Made by a program: the position numbers and the translations under genes
Shown: in pieces, positions 1 to 6,486 of the stretch
Position numbering within the stretch: position 1 is the first letter of the stretch
Layout: each line of letters starts with the position of its first letter
Origin: Candidatus Zipacnadia bacterium
GTDB taxonomy: Bacteria; Armatimonadota; Zipacnadia; Zipacnadales; Zipacnadaceae
Direction: 5' to 3'
Assembly: GCA_029821415.1 (NCBI GenBank)
Contig: JALGTJ010000035.1
Span: 1 to 9,304 of the forward strand
Length of the DNA: 9,304 bases
Notes under the pieces: model-generated
Database searches by the model: none
What the model saw: only the letters and a program-made list of their open reading frames with translations
Told to the model about the DNA's origin: nothing

Positions 1-386
1 GCAAAGCAGCTTTGCAGTCCAGTCGGGTCAAGAATGTAGTTAAGGCTGTCGTAGAGTGAAACAATGAGGTCAAGGCTTTGCGGTGCCAGGGCAAGTTGAC
101 AAGCGTCCATTACGGCTGCTGGCAGAGGCGGGTTGCGCGTTTGACAGTGCTGGACCATCGGTTCAGACAAATCCGCCCCGCAGGTTTGATAGCCTCGCCG
201 GATAAGTTCCGAGCCAACCCGACCCGTCCCACAGGCCAAGTCGAGCACCCGACGAGGTTGACGGTTGTGGCGCTGAAGCAGCGCTTCAACGTAATCCACC
301 CAGCTCTTGTATGGGACCGTGCTCATCAACTGGTCGTAGTAGGGAGCGACCTCGGCAAACTCGCTGTTATCTGCTCCATATCTGGC
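1..386 (-). CDS. class I SAM-dependent methyltransferase, N-terminal part (cut by window edge; start codon unclear)
   Basis: The minus strand reads as the N-terminal half of a small class I (Rossmann-fold) methyltransferase. It has a helix with the pattern YYDQLM-x4-Y-x2-W-x2-Y, typical of these enzymes just before the fold, then the SAM-binding motif I (VLDLACGTGRVG), an acidic residue at the end of the second strand (GADLS), a motif II-like MDACQL, and LDLIVSLYDSLNYI. The gene leaves the window at base 1, so its C-terminus and substrate are unknown. The frame is open only from 386, after an in-frame TGA at 387-389. No ATG, GTG or TTG lies between that stop and the conserved helix. The first in-frame starts are TTG at 329 and ATG at 326, which would remove the conserved residues before LM. 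An out-of-frame ATG at 379 would give a normal N-terminus if one base were missing near 362-365. Family assignment is firm; the 5' end is either damaged or misread. Confidence 0.75.
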
Positions 387-409
387 TCAGCTTCATTTTC
401 TTATTGCGT

Positions 410-522
410 TTCGCATAATTGAAAGTGAATAGTATTCGTTGGGTGGGACAGGCGTCCTCGCCTGTCCACGCAGGCGAGACGCCCGCGCTACCGGGAGATG
501 TCTAAGCTTGGCATTATGCGAA
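410..522. repeat. palindromic interspersed repeat module bounded by a 10-bp inverted repeat
   Basis: The ends are a perfect inverted repeat: TTCGCATAAT at 410-419 and ATTATGCGAA at 513-522. Inside lies a dense palindromic core. GGACAGGCG (446-454) pairs with CGCCTGTCC (459-467) around a TCCT loop. An alternative longer stem pairs 451-464 with 471-483, with one bulged base. The core has the look of the 'GGACAGGCG...CGCCTGTCC...GACGCCCGCGCTACC' tract that I recall from intergenic spacers of several environmental phyla (planctomycetes, armatimonads); copy number here cannot be tested. There is no coding content. It could be a MITE- or REP-like element, a transcript-end structure, or both. No clear target-site duplication is visible. 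Confidence 0.65.
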
Positions 523-541
523 GCTCAGTAGTATCACAATT

Positions 542-566
542 GGCACATCCGCCGACCGGTTGTGCC
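542..566 (-). other. stem-loop downstream of the membrane protein gene
   Basis: GGCACA (542-547) and TGTGCC (561-566) form a 6-bp stem around a 13-nt G+C-rich loop, about 40 nt past the stop of the membrane protein gene. No run of T follows on the minus strand, so it is not a convincing intrinsic terminator. It may stabilise the 3' end of the transcript. With the palindromic module further downstream it is the only structure in this gap. Confidence 0.25.
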
Positions 567-606
567 TGGGCAATGGTTAATCAGGGGCCGAATAGCCGGT
601 AATGCT

Positions 607-2733
607 TTAGGTCCCGTTGATATACTTCATTGCTACGATAGTTCGGGGCAAATCTCCCCTGACCTTCTCGCCGTAGTCACCCGGTGGCCAGCCCACACGT
701 ACTGCGACCATATAGCGGTTGGCTCGTTGGGCATCTGCCTGGGTTATGCGCAGGCGCAGGGGCACAATGTGAGCTTCGCCCGGTCCAATTTCAGCGACCT
801 GCCGCTGTTGTTGCGAAACCGGCGCGATGTGCTCGGTATCTTCCAGTTTGACGGTGATATCCCGCACTGGCGCCGGGCTGACGTTGTTGATCGTTAACCT
901 GGCGGTGAAGGTAGCCCCGACAGGGGTGTTGTCGGGCACGGATAGCTCTACGCGGAGGGGATAAACCTGCCATGACTGGCGGATATCGCTGAAGGCAGCC
1001 GCTCCTGCTAATGCCCATTCATTACCCGGGTAGGGGCCAAGCCGTCCCTGCATGGCCGCCCGCGAAATATCATGCCAGAAGGCGCCGATTGTGCGTTGGC
1101 CGTCAATCATCTCGCGATGAGCGCGCATCATTCGCTGATACAGAACTTCCGGGGCGGCTGGGCGGCGCGAGCCGTGAGTTGCACTGGCAGTCGGCCTGTG
1201 CCAGTAATCGTCCACCTGGTCGCCGGCAGCCAGATTTACCTCGTCGGGTTTGGTATATCTGTTCCACGACTTAATGAGGTAGTCAAAGTGCTGGAAGCTC
1301 TCTGTCTGATATAACATCGGCGCAATCAGGGCCACGCCGGCGTCATTGAACATCAGGGCGTCCTGGCCGTGCTGCGCGCCGTGCATCCAACCCAGTTGGA
1401 AGACCCATACGGGCTTGCGTATGCCGCTGTTGCGGATGATCTGCTCCACGTTGCTGGCATTGAGGTGGGCTCGCCACCAGTTCCATTGCTCGTAGAAGTC
1501 TACATCGGAGTTCCATTCGGTTTTTATCTTCCGGGCTACGAACTTCCAGCGTTGCTTGCGACTGTAGTCTGCCCAGTTATTAGGCAGTTCCACGGGCATC
1601 TGCGAGACGAACTCGTCAGTCATCTCGTAGCCGCCGCGATCGTTGCGCAGATAATCCAGCCCCACGAAGTCAACCTCGTGGGTTCTTTGCATCTGCTTGA
1701 AGAAGTCGGCCAGGTGCGTGATTCGTTTTGGATCCAACAGCGAGATGAAAGAGTCATTGGAAGTTTGGCCGGTGCTAACCGAGATATCCTGGGCCCACTG
1801 GTACACAGGTAGTCCACGGTTGTCTTTGCGCTTGCGTGGATAAGTGGCGTAGGCGACCGCCCACGTGCCGAAACGCAGCCCACGCCGATGAGCGGCCGCC
1901 GCCAGGCGAGGAATGGCCTCCAGGTTTTTCTTGACGAAAGGCGCCTCATCAGTGCAGCCCAGGCGGGTCACCGCGCCCCGGAACCATAGGGTATCAGCAC
2001 CCAGAAACTCACACCAATCCAGGATCGCCTGCCAGTCGCCGGTGGTACCATCAGGGCGTCTAATTGTCTGGCCTTCGGGGAAATCCGCCTCCCAGGTGGC
2101 CACGCACAATCCTGGCGGGATATCTGGAGGGGGCTGGCGGGTGACCTGGAAGGGCATTCTGGCAATGCAAAAGCTGGTGCCGTGTTCGTAGCTGGGTTGT
2201 TCCTCGTCGGGTGGAAGGTCTAATTGCCATGGCCAGTTATTAGGATTAGGTATTTTGATCTTAGCTTCTGCCACATATCCGCCGGGCTTAGCTGCCCATG
2301 GTATTGGCCAGTAGCAGACGTAGGATTGCTGGGCGGCGTTCCACGACGGGATAAGTCGGCGTACACCCGCCACGGTCATCACTATCTGTTCGTCCTGTCG
2401 CACTACAATCTGGGGCGGCTCCTTCGGTCTGACCTTCTCTCCGTATGGATTGGTTACCTGGACCTGAAAACGCACCAGATTGTGGCGGCGATAGACAGTA
2501 GCGTCGGTCTGTACCTGCAGGGGAAACATTGTGACTATCTGGCGACCCTGGGGCGTCTCGAATCGCTGTTGCCACCAACCAACCAGCGGCCGCCATAGCA
2601 CGATAAGCGCGATTAGAGCCGAGATTACCACGAGCAAGCAACTGAAGCAACTGGACTGCTGTTGCCTTAACTGGCGGCGCCGGCGCTCTGCCGGGGATTC
2701 GCGGTCTAGTAGGTATAGGGGTTGCTGCTCCAT
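607..2733 (-). CDS. membrane-anchored glycoside-hydrolase-like (alpha/beta)8 protein with C-terminal beta-sandwich
   Basis: This is a 708-residue protein of unassigned family. A basic cytoplasmic stub (RRRRQLR, about 17-23) is followed by one hydrophobic segment (about 29-50), giving an N-in anchor with the rest outside the membrane. Residues about 70-200 look like an Ig-type beta domain. Residues about 205-590 look like a TIM barrel: VATWEADF near 211, FVGLDYLRND at 356-365, VWVFQLGW at 442-449, ALIAPMLYQ at 468-476 and GAFWHDISRA at 550-559. The DYLR motif resembles the 'DYIRYP'-type strand of GHL10/DUF187 and related putative glycosidases, making D360 a candidate functional acid. Residues about 590-705 resemble a CARDB-like beta-sandwich. 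It starts 18 nt after the aminotransferase stop; GGGGAGG lies 2 nt before the ATG, with GGTGG further upstream, so co-transcription is likely. Carbohydrate processing outside the cell is inferred; no substrate can be named. Confidence 0.8.
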   Translation of the reverse strand: MEQQPLYLLDRESPAERRRRQLRQQQSSCFSCLLVVISALIALIVLWRPLVGWWQQRFETPQGRQIVTMFPLQVQTDATVYRRHNLVRFQVQVTNPYGEKVRPKEPPQIVVRQDEQIVMTVAGVRRLIPSWNAAQQSYVCYWPIPWAAKPGGYVAEAKIKIPNPNNWPWQLDLPPDEEQPSYEHGTSFCIARMPFQVTRQPPPDIPPGLCVATWEADFPEGQTIRRPDGTTGDWQAILDWCEFLGADTLWFRGAVTRLGCTDEAPFVKKNLEAIPRLAAAAHRRGLRFGTWAVAYATYPRKRKDNRGLPVYQWAQDISVSTGQTSNDSFISLLDPKRITHLADFFKQMQRTHEVDFVGLDYLRNDRGGYEMTDEFVSQMPVELPNNWADYSRKQRWKFVARKIKTEWNSDVDFYEQWNWWRAHLNASNVEQIIRNSGIRKPVWVFQLGWMHGAQHGQDALMFNDAGVALIAPMLYQTESFQHFDYLIKSWNRYTKPDEVNLAAGDQVDDYWHRPTASATHGSRRPAAPEVLYQRMMRAHREMIDGQRTIGAFWHDISRAAMQGRLGPYPGNEWALAGAAAFSDIRQSWQVYPLRVELSVPDNTPVGATFTARLTINNVSPAPVRDITVKLEDTEHIAPVSQQQRQVAEIGPGEAHIVPLRLRITQADAQRANRYMVAVRVGWPPGDYGEKVRGDLPRTIVAMKYINGT

Positions 2734-2751
2734 GACCTCCCCACCATTAGA

Positions 2752-4023
2752 TTACGCTTCCAGTATAGCTGCTGTTTGGGCCAGTGCCTCGCCGACCGCT
2801 TGAATTACTTGCTCCACCTGCTCGGCGCTGATGATCGCGGGGGGCTCGAACCTTAGCACGCGCGGGTCATTCAGAGCAAATGCAACCAATATCTGGCGCT
2901 GGCCCAGGGCAGTTATGGTCAAGCCGCCCAGGTCGCTGTCAGTGAACTCCATGCCGACCAGTAACCCCCTGCCTCGCACCTCGGTCACCATAGCAGGATA
3001 ATTGGCTGCGGCCTCACTAAGCCCTACCAGAAGCTGCTCGCCACGCTCTGCGCATTTGTTGGCAAGGTTTTCGTCAACGAGTACTTCCAGGGCCGCCAGG
3101 GCAGCGGCACATGCCAAAGGGTTACCGCCGAAGGTCGAGCTGTGGATGATGGGGTTGTCGCCAAATATCGTCCAGACTTCCGGTCGGCCAACGACTGCCC
3201 CGATCGGCATCACCCCGCCGCCTAAGGCCTTGCCCAGTGTCATAATATCAGGAGTGACATCCTCCCAGTCGCAAGCGAACATCCGCCCGGTACGCCCGAG
3301 GCCGGTCTGGATCTCGTCGAGGATGAGCAGCGCACCAGTGTTATTGCAAATCTGGCGAGCCTTGGTCAGGTAGCCTTCGGGAGGGATGATGATTCCGGCT
3401 TCGCATTGGATTGGTTCCAGGATGACCGCTGCGGTCTGGTCGTCAACGGCTTCGGCTAGTGCTTGCGCGTCACCGAAGGGGACGTGAGTGAAACCCTCCA
3501 GCAGTGGCTCAAAGGGTTGCTTGTAGACATCACGCCCCGAGGCGCTCAGCGCGCCGAAGGTCTTGCCGTGGAAGGCGCCCTCGGCAGCCACAAACTTGGG
3601 TCGCTTGGTGTAGCCGCGGGCGAACTTCAGAGCTGCTTCCACCGCCTCTGCTCCGGAGTTACACACAAAGCAGTATTGCAGCTCGCCCGGGGTGATTTCG
3701 GCCAGTCGTTCGGCCAACTTGCCGTAGACGGGGTTGAGCAGCACGTGACCGCCCAAGGGCTGCTTGGCTGCCTGCTCCTGGACTGCAGCAACGATGTGCG
3801 GATGACAATGGCCCATGGTGAAGACACCCGGTCCACCTAAGCAGTCGAGATAGCGGTTACCGGCTGAGTCTATAACGTAGCAGCCTTCGGCAGCGACTTC
3901 GACATCCTCCAGGCCCATAAACTTGGTGAGTGTAGCCAGGCTGGGATTGATGAACTTCTCATATCGGGCAAATGTGGCTGAAGCCAAATCTTCATCGCTC
4001 GGACCGCTGGAGCCGCTGGTCAT
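2752..4023 (-). CDS. class III PLP-dependent aminotransferase, putrescine aminotransferase-like
   Basis: This 423-residue fold-type I enzyme is intact. Landmarks are SGAEAVEAALK (123-133, phosphate-binding loop), AFHGKTFGALS (150-160), ILDEIQTGLGRTG (234-246, with D236 contacting the pyridine nitrogen), LGKALGGGVMPIGA (263-276, with K265 as the Schiff-base lysine), STFGGNPLACAAALA (296-310) and RFEPP (391-395). From memory, several stretches match E. coli putrescine aminotransferase PatA/YgjG, including CLGG-G-F near 61, KQPL near 87 and KALGGGVMPIGA. A diamine, acetylornithine or GABA-type amino donor with 2-oxoglutarate as acceptor is therefore plausible, but the exact substrate is not fixed. 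The usual QGEGG motif is QCEAG here (206-210). The ATG has AGGAG 9 nt upstream. It sits behind a roughly 217-nt leader and heads a probable two-gene operon with the membrane protein. Confidence 0.88.
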   Translation of the reverse strand: MTSGSSGPSDEDLASATFARYEKFINPSLATLTKFMGLEDVEVAAEGCYVIDSAGNRYLDCLGGPGVFTMGHCHPHIVAAVQEQAAKQPLGGHVLLNPVYGKLAERLAEITPGELQYCFVCNSGAEAVEAALKFARGYTKRPKFVAAEGAFHGKTFGALSASGRDVYKQPFEPLLEGFTHVPFGDAQALAEAVDDQTAAVILEPIQCEAGIIIPPEGYLTKARQICNNTGALLILDEIQTGLGRTGRMFACDWEDVTPDIMTLGKALGGGVMPIGAVVGRPEVWTIFGDNPIIHSSTFGGNPLACAAALAALEVLVDENLANKCAERGEQLLVGLSEAAANYPAMVTEVRGRGLLVGMEFTDSDLGGLTITALGQRQILVAFALNDPRVLRFEPPAIISAEQVEQVIQAVGEALAQTAAILEA

Positions 4024-4125
4024 AATTTGTTACTCCTGACTTTGCATCAATAATAGACCGACGATGGGAAGCGCGGGGTATGATAGCCTCCCGCTTGGCG
4101 GTTGAGCCTCACCTTGTTGACTGAG

Positions 4126-4166
4126 CAGGCCGCTCCCGGGTCGGACAACCTTTCAGGAGCGGCCTG
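4126..4166. other. 11-bp perfect inverted repeat upstream of the aminotransferase
   Basis: CAGGCCGCTCC (4126-4136) is perfectly complementary to GGAGCGGCCTG (4156-4166) around a 19-nt loop. It lies about 100 nt upstream of the aminotransferase ATG and about 75 nt past the tRNA. Neither strand has a T-run after the stem, which argues against a simple intrinsic terminator. It may be a leader-RNA hairpin, an operator-like dyad, or a processing site between the tRNA and the aminotransferase. Confidence 0.45.
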
Positions 4167-4180
4167 GAGATAGTCTTCGG

Positions 4181-4197
4181 TGAGCTGCACCAGCTCA
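4181..4197. other. 7-bp inverted repeat with a 3-nt loop
   Basis: TGAGCTG (4181-4187) and CAGCTCA (4191-4197) flank CAC. This compact dyad sits between the tRNA-Pro gene and the larger hairpin at 4126-4166. It could be a regulator half-site pair or a small RNA hairpin; no family can be assigned. Confidence 0.3.
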
Positions 4198-4240
4198 TCT
4201 GACGGTAAGGCCCAATGATATAGCTGAGCCTAAGAAAAGA

Positions 4241-4318
4241 TGGTCGGGGCGGCCGGACTTGAACCGGCGACCTTTTGACCCCCAGTCAAACGCGCTAACC
4301 AAACTGCGCCACGCCCCG
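4241..4318 (-). tRNA. tRNA-Pro (anticodon GGG)
   Basis: All four arms fold. The acceptor stem is CGGGGCG with CGCCCCG, the D stem GCGC with GCGC and loop AGTTTGGTTA, the anticodon stem TTTGA with TCAAA, and the T arm GCCGG-TTCAAGT-CCGGC. The 7-nt anticodon loop CTGGGGG (4279-4285) puts GGG at 4281-4283, which reads CCC and CCU proline codons. The first acceptor base is C, as in bacterial tRNA-Pro. The discriminator is A at 4244 and the CCA end is encoded (4241-4243). A T-rich stretch (TCTTTTCTT) follows directly. It lies about 100 nt after the HU gene with no obvious promoter of its own, so it may be read through from HU. Confidence 0.96.
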
Positions 4319-4417
4319 ACCTGTCAGCACCAGAAACGGTTTTCTCGCAACTGTTTGTGTTACAGAGTGCTTCTTACCTGCACGTTACTTTGTGTCTGGT
4401 AAGCCGTCGTTATCGCC

Positions 4418-4702
4418 TTAGGCAACGCTATCTTTGAGATTTTTGCCCGCCTTAAAAGCAGGCGTCCACTTGCCTGGGATTTCGACAGCTTCGCCGCTTT
4501 GAGGGTTGCGACCCGTGCGTGACTGGCGCCAACGCGCCTCAAAGGTGCCAAATCCGGTAATCTTGACCTTATTGCGCCACTGCAAGGCCTTGGTGACAGT
4601 TTCCAGGAATGCCTCGAGCGCGTCCTTTGCAGCCACCTTTGTTAGTCCCGCCTTGCTGGCGATCTCGTCCACCAGTTCTGCCTTATTGATTGTGCGTGCC
4701 AT
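4418..4702 (-). CDS. HU-family nucleoid DNA-binding protein
   Basis: This 94-residue protein has the length and layout of HU: an N-terminal helix pair (MARTINKAELVDEIA, then LTKVAAKDALEAFLETVTKAL), the strand KVKITGFGTFEARWR, the signature TGRNPQSGE (63-71) in the DNA-binding arm, and the C-terminal AFKAGKNLKDSV helix. HU dimers bend DNA and compact the nucleoid. The start is supported by GGGAGG 8 nt upstream of the ATG. The arm ending EIPGKWTPAFK differs from the commoner EI-x-xS-x-VPAFK form but keeps the key lysine and proline. It lies 82 nt after gpsA, so it may have its own promoter, though I see no good -35/-10 pair. The paralogue IHF is less likely given the GFGTF signature and the gpsA-HU context known from Firmicutes. 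The gene name (hup/hbs type) is left open. Confidence 0.95.
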   Translation of the reverse strand: MARTINKAELVDEIASKAGLTKVAAKDALEAFLETVTKALQWRNKVKITGFGTFEARWRQSRTGRNPQSGEAVEIPGKWTPAFKAGKNLKDSVA

Positions 4703-4784
4703 TGACCAGCCTCCCTCTGGATTTCAGGAACCTCGGCCACCAACAGGTTTATCCGAACCGAGCGAACTCCCCTCCATCAGTAGG

Positions 4785-5840
4785 TCACTCGGGCCGGTTA
4801 CTGGCCGTTTGCCATGGCTCGACTTCGGCTTTGTGGGGCCGACTCATTAGATGTCTGACTTCGGCGATGGGACTGGCCCCTTCAAACAATATTCGGTAGA
4901 CAGCCTGCGTCACCGGCATTTCGATCTTCAGCTTTGCGGATAGCTCTCTGGCGGCAAGGGTTGTATAAATACCCTCAGCGACAGCAGGGGTGCTATCCTG
5001 GACAGCACTAAGTGTCTCGCCGTTGGCTATGCGTCTTCCCACCTGCCAGTTGCGGCTGAGCTGGCTATTGCAAGTAGCGACCAGATCACCAACACCAGCA
5101 ATACCCCAGAAGGTAGCTGGCTCAGCCCCCAATTGCACGCCGATGCGGCCAATCTCGGTCAGGCCCCGCGTGATAAGTGCAGCCTTGGCATTATTGCCAA
5201 ACCCCAGCCCGTCGCTTATGCCGCTGGCAATAGCGAAGATGTTCTTCAGGGCGCCGCACAACTCTACTCCTATTATATCATAATTCCGGTAAATGCGAAA
5301 GTGGTGGGAGCTGAGGAGCCTTTGGATGTACTCGGCAGCCTCTCGGCTCTTAGAAGCTGCCACGGACACTGCTGGCATGCCCTGGACGATCTCGCCGGAT
5401 AGGTTAGGCCCGGATAGAACGACAATAGGGTGGGCGAGGGGATCGGTGAGTTCCTCGGTAAGAATCTGGCTCATACGCATCCCAGTGCCTCGCTCCAGGC
5501 CTTTGACGACGCTCAATATGAGGCTCCCCGGAGAGATATATTCAGCGACGCGCACTACCACGTCACGGAAGCCGTGGGAGGGAACTGCAATTATGACTGC
5601 CTCGGCGCCGGCCAACGCCGCAGGTAGATCAGAGGTCACAGTGACAAGCTCGGGCAACACCACACCGGGCAAATACCTGCGGTTTTCGCGCTGTTGCTGG
5701 AGTTGTGCAGCGAACTCGTGCCGGCGGGCCCACAGCGTCACAGAATGCCCACTGTTGCCCAGCAGCCAACTCAGCGTCGTGCCCCATGCACCAGCGCCAA
5801 TGATGGTTATCTTGGATTGATTATTGATTCGATCCGTCAT
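4785..5840 (-). CDS. gpsA: NAD(P)-dependent glycerol-3-phosphate dehydrogenase
   Basis: GpsA reduces dihydroxyacetone phosphate to sn-glycerol-3-phosphate, the backbone of phospholipids. Counting from the ATG at 5840 (351 residues), the N-terminal Rossmann motif GAGAWGTTL is at 15-23, AVPSH at 85-89, VVKGLE at 111-116, LSGPNLSGEI at 142-151, the catalytic-lysine segment GALKNIFAIASG at 196-207 (K199), the C-terminal NNAKAALITRGLTE at 216-229 and GIAGVGDLVATC at 246-257. An in-frame TTG at 5855 would add five residues. I prefer the ATG because neither site has a strong Shine-Dalgarno sequence and the Rossmann strand begins soon after. Its start overlaps the end of plsY by about 20 nt, implying translational coupling with the next enzyme of the same pathway. 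Confidence 0.95.
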   Translation of the reverse strand: MTDRINNQSKITIIGAGAWGTTLSWLLGNSGHSVTLWARRHEFAAQLQQQRENRRYLPGVVLPELVTVTSDLPAALAGAEAVIIAVPSHGFRDVVVRVAEYISPGSLILSVVKGLERGTGMRMSQILTEELTDPLAHPIVVLSGPNLSGEIVQGMPAVSVAASKSREAAEYIQRLLSSHHFRIYRNYDIIGVELCGALKNIFAIASGISDGLGFGNNAKAALITRGLTEIGRIGVQLGAEPATFWGIAGVGDLVATCNSQLSRNWQVGRRIANGETLSAVQDSTPAVAEGIYTTLAARELSAKLKIEMPVTQAVYRILFEGASPIAEVRHLMSRPHKAEVEPWQTASNRPE

Positions 5841-6480
5841 TTGGTTCTCTGGCAATTTTCTTGGCTTTCTGTCTAATCCTGTGTTCTGTGCCGGTCATCA
5901 GGCGTCCAATGTTGGGTCGGTGCCGCTCAATGACCAGGACAGCAAGAGTAACTCCCAAGGCCAAATAATAGGGGGAATCGGTATACACTACAAAGAGCAG
6001 CGGGCTGCTTGCTGCTGCCAGGATTGAGCCCAACGAGATATACCGGCTAATAGCTACCCCAACTATCCACACCGCGAGGGCTACGGCTCCTACTCGCCAG
6101 TCTATGGCTATCAACGCGCCCAGACCGGTGGAAACTCCTCGCCCACCGGTTAGCTTCAGATACGGTGAGAAGCAATGTCCTGCCACGACGGCTAGTGCTG
6201 CGAGGCTTAGCCACAACTCGATCTGCTGGTCACTTACCATACCGGCCAGCGCCAGTCGTGCCCCCACCACTGGTAGCAGTCCCTTGGTGACATCAGCCAG
6301 CCAGACAGCCAGGCCTGCCTTCACGCCCAGGGTCCGCAGCACGTTGCTTGCTCCGATGTTCCCGCTGCCATATTTGCGAATGTCTACGCCACGGCTGTGG
6401 CTAACCAGCACTCCAATAGGAATACCGCCGATCAAATAAGCGGCGGTCACCAGGACGATTGGGAGTGCAATTTCGAACAT
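5821..6480 (-). CDS. plsY: glycerol-3-phosphate acyltransferase (acyl-phosphate dependent)
   Basis: PlsY transfers an acyl group from acyl-phosphate to glycerol-3-phosphate at the cytoplasmic membrane, making lysophosphatidate. The 219-residue product has the family length and several hydrophobic segments (about 3-28, 55-80, 88-105, 120-147, 150-166 and 169-185). Conserved motifs are SGNIGASNVLRT (39-50), GHCFSPYLKLTGGRGVSTGLG (101-121) and RHRPNIGRLMTGTEHR (186-201, with H187, N190 and E199 at the family's conserved positions). Motif 2 reads GGRGV rather than the usual GGKGV, a conservative change. The C-terminus is a basic cytoplasmic tail. The ATG lies 6 nt after the der stop with only a weak Shine-Dalgarno sequence, so translation is probably coupled. 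GpsA, encoded next, supplies its substrate. Confidence 0.94.
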   Translation of the reverse strand: MFEIALPIVLVTAAYLIGGIPIGVLVSHSRGVDIRKYGSGNIGASNVLRTLGVKAGLAVWLADVTKGLLPVVGARLALAGMVSDQQIELWLSLAALAVVAGHCFSPYLKLTGGRGVSTGLGALIAIDWRVGAVALAVWIVGVAISRYISLGSILAAASSPLLFVVYTDSPYYLALGVTLAVLVIERHRPNIGRLMTGTEHRIRQKAKKIAREPNDGSNQ

Positions 6481-6486
6481 ATAAGG

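Noticed and set aside
1369..1812. 147-codon plus-strand open frame inside the membrane protein gene
   Set aside because: It is antisense to the barrel region; the hydrophobic composition mirrors the opposite-strand codons and no family is recognised.
4126..4166. Intrinsic terminator for the tRNA/HU transcript
   Set aside because: The stem is strong, but neither strand has a T-run after it and the loop is 19 nt long.
4241..4318. tRNA as an integration (att) site for a mobile island
   Set aside because: No integrase gene and no second copy of the tRNA 3' end are visible in the window.
5293..5820. 175-codon plus-strand open frame inside gpsA
   Set aside because: It lies fully antisense to well-conserved GpsA motifs and has no ribosome site or recognisable content.
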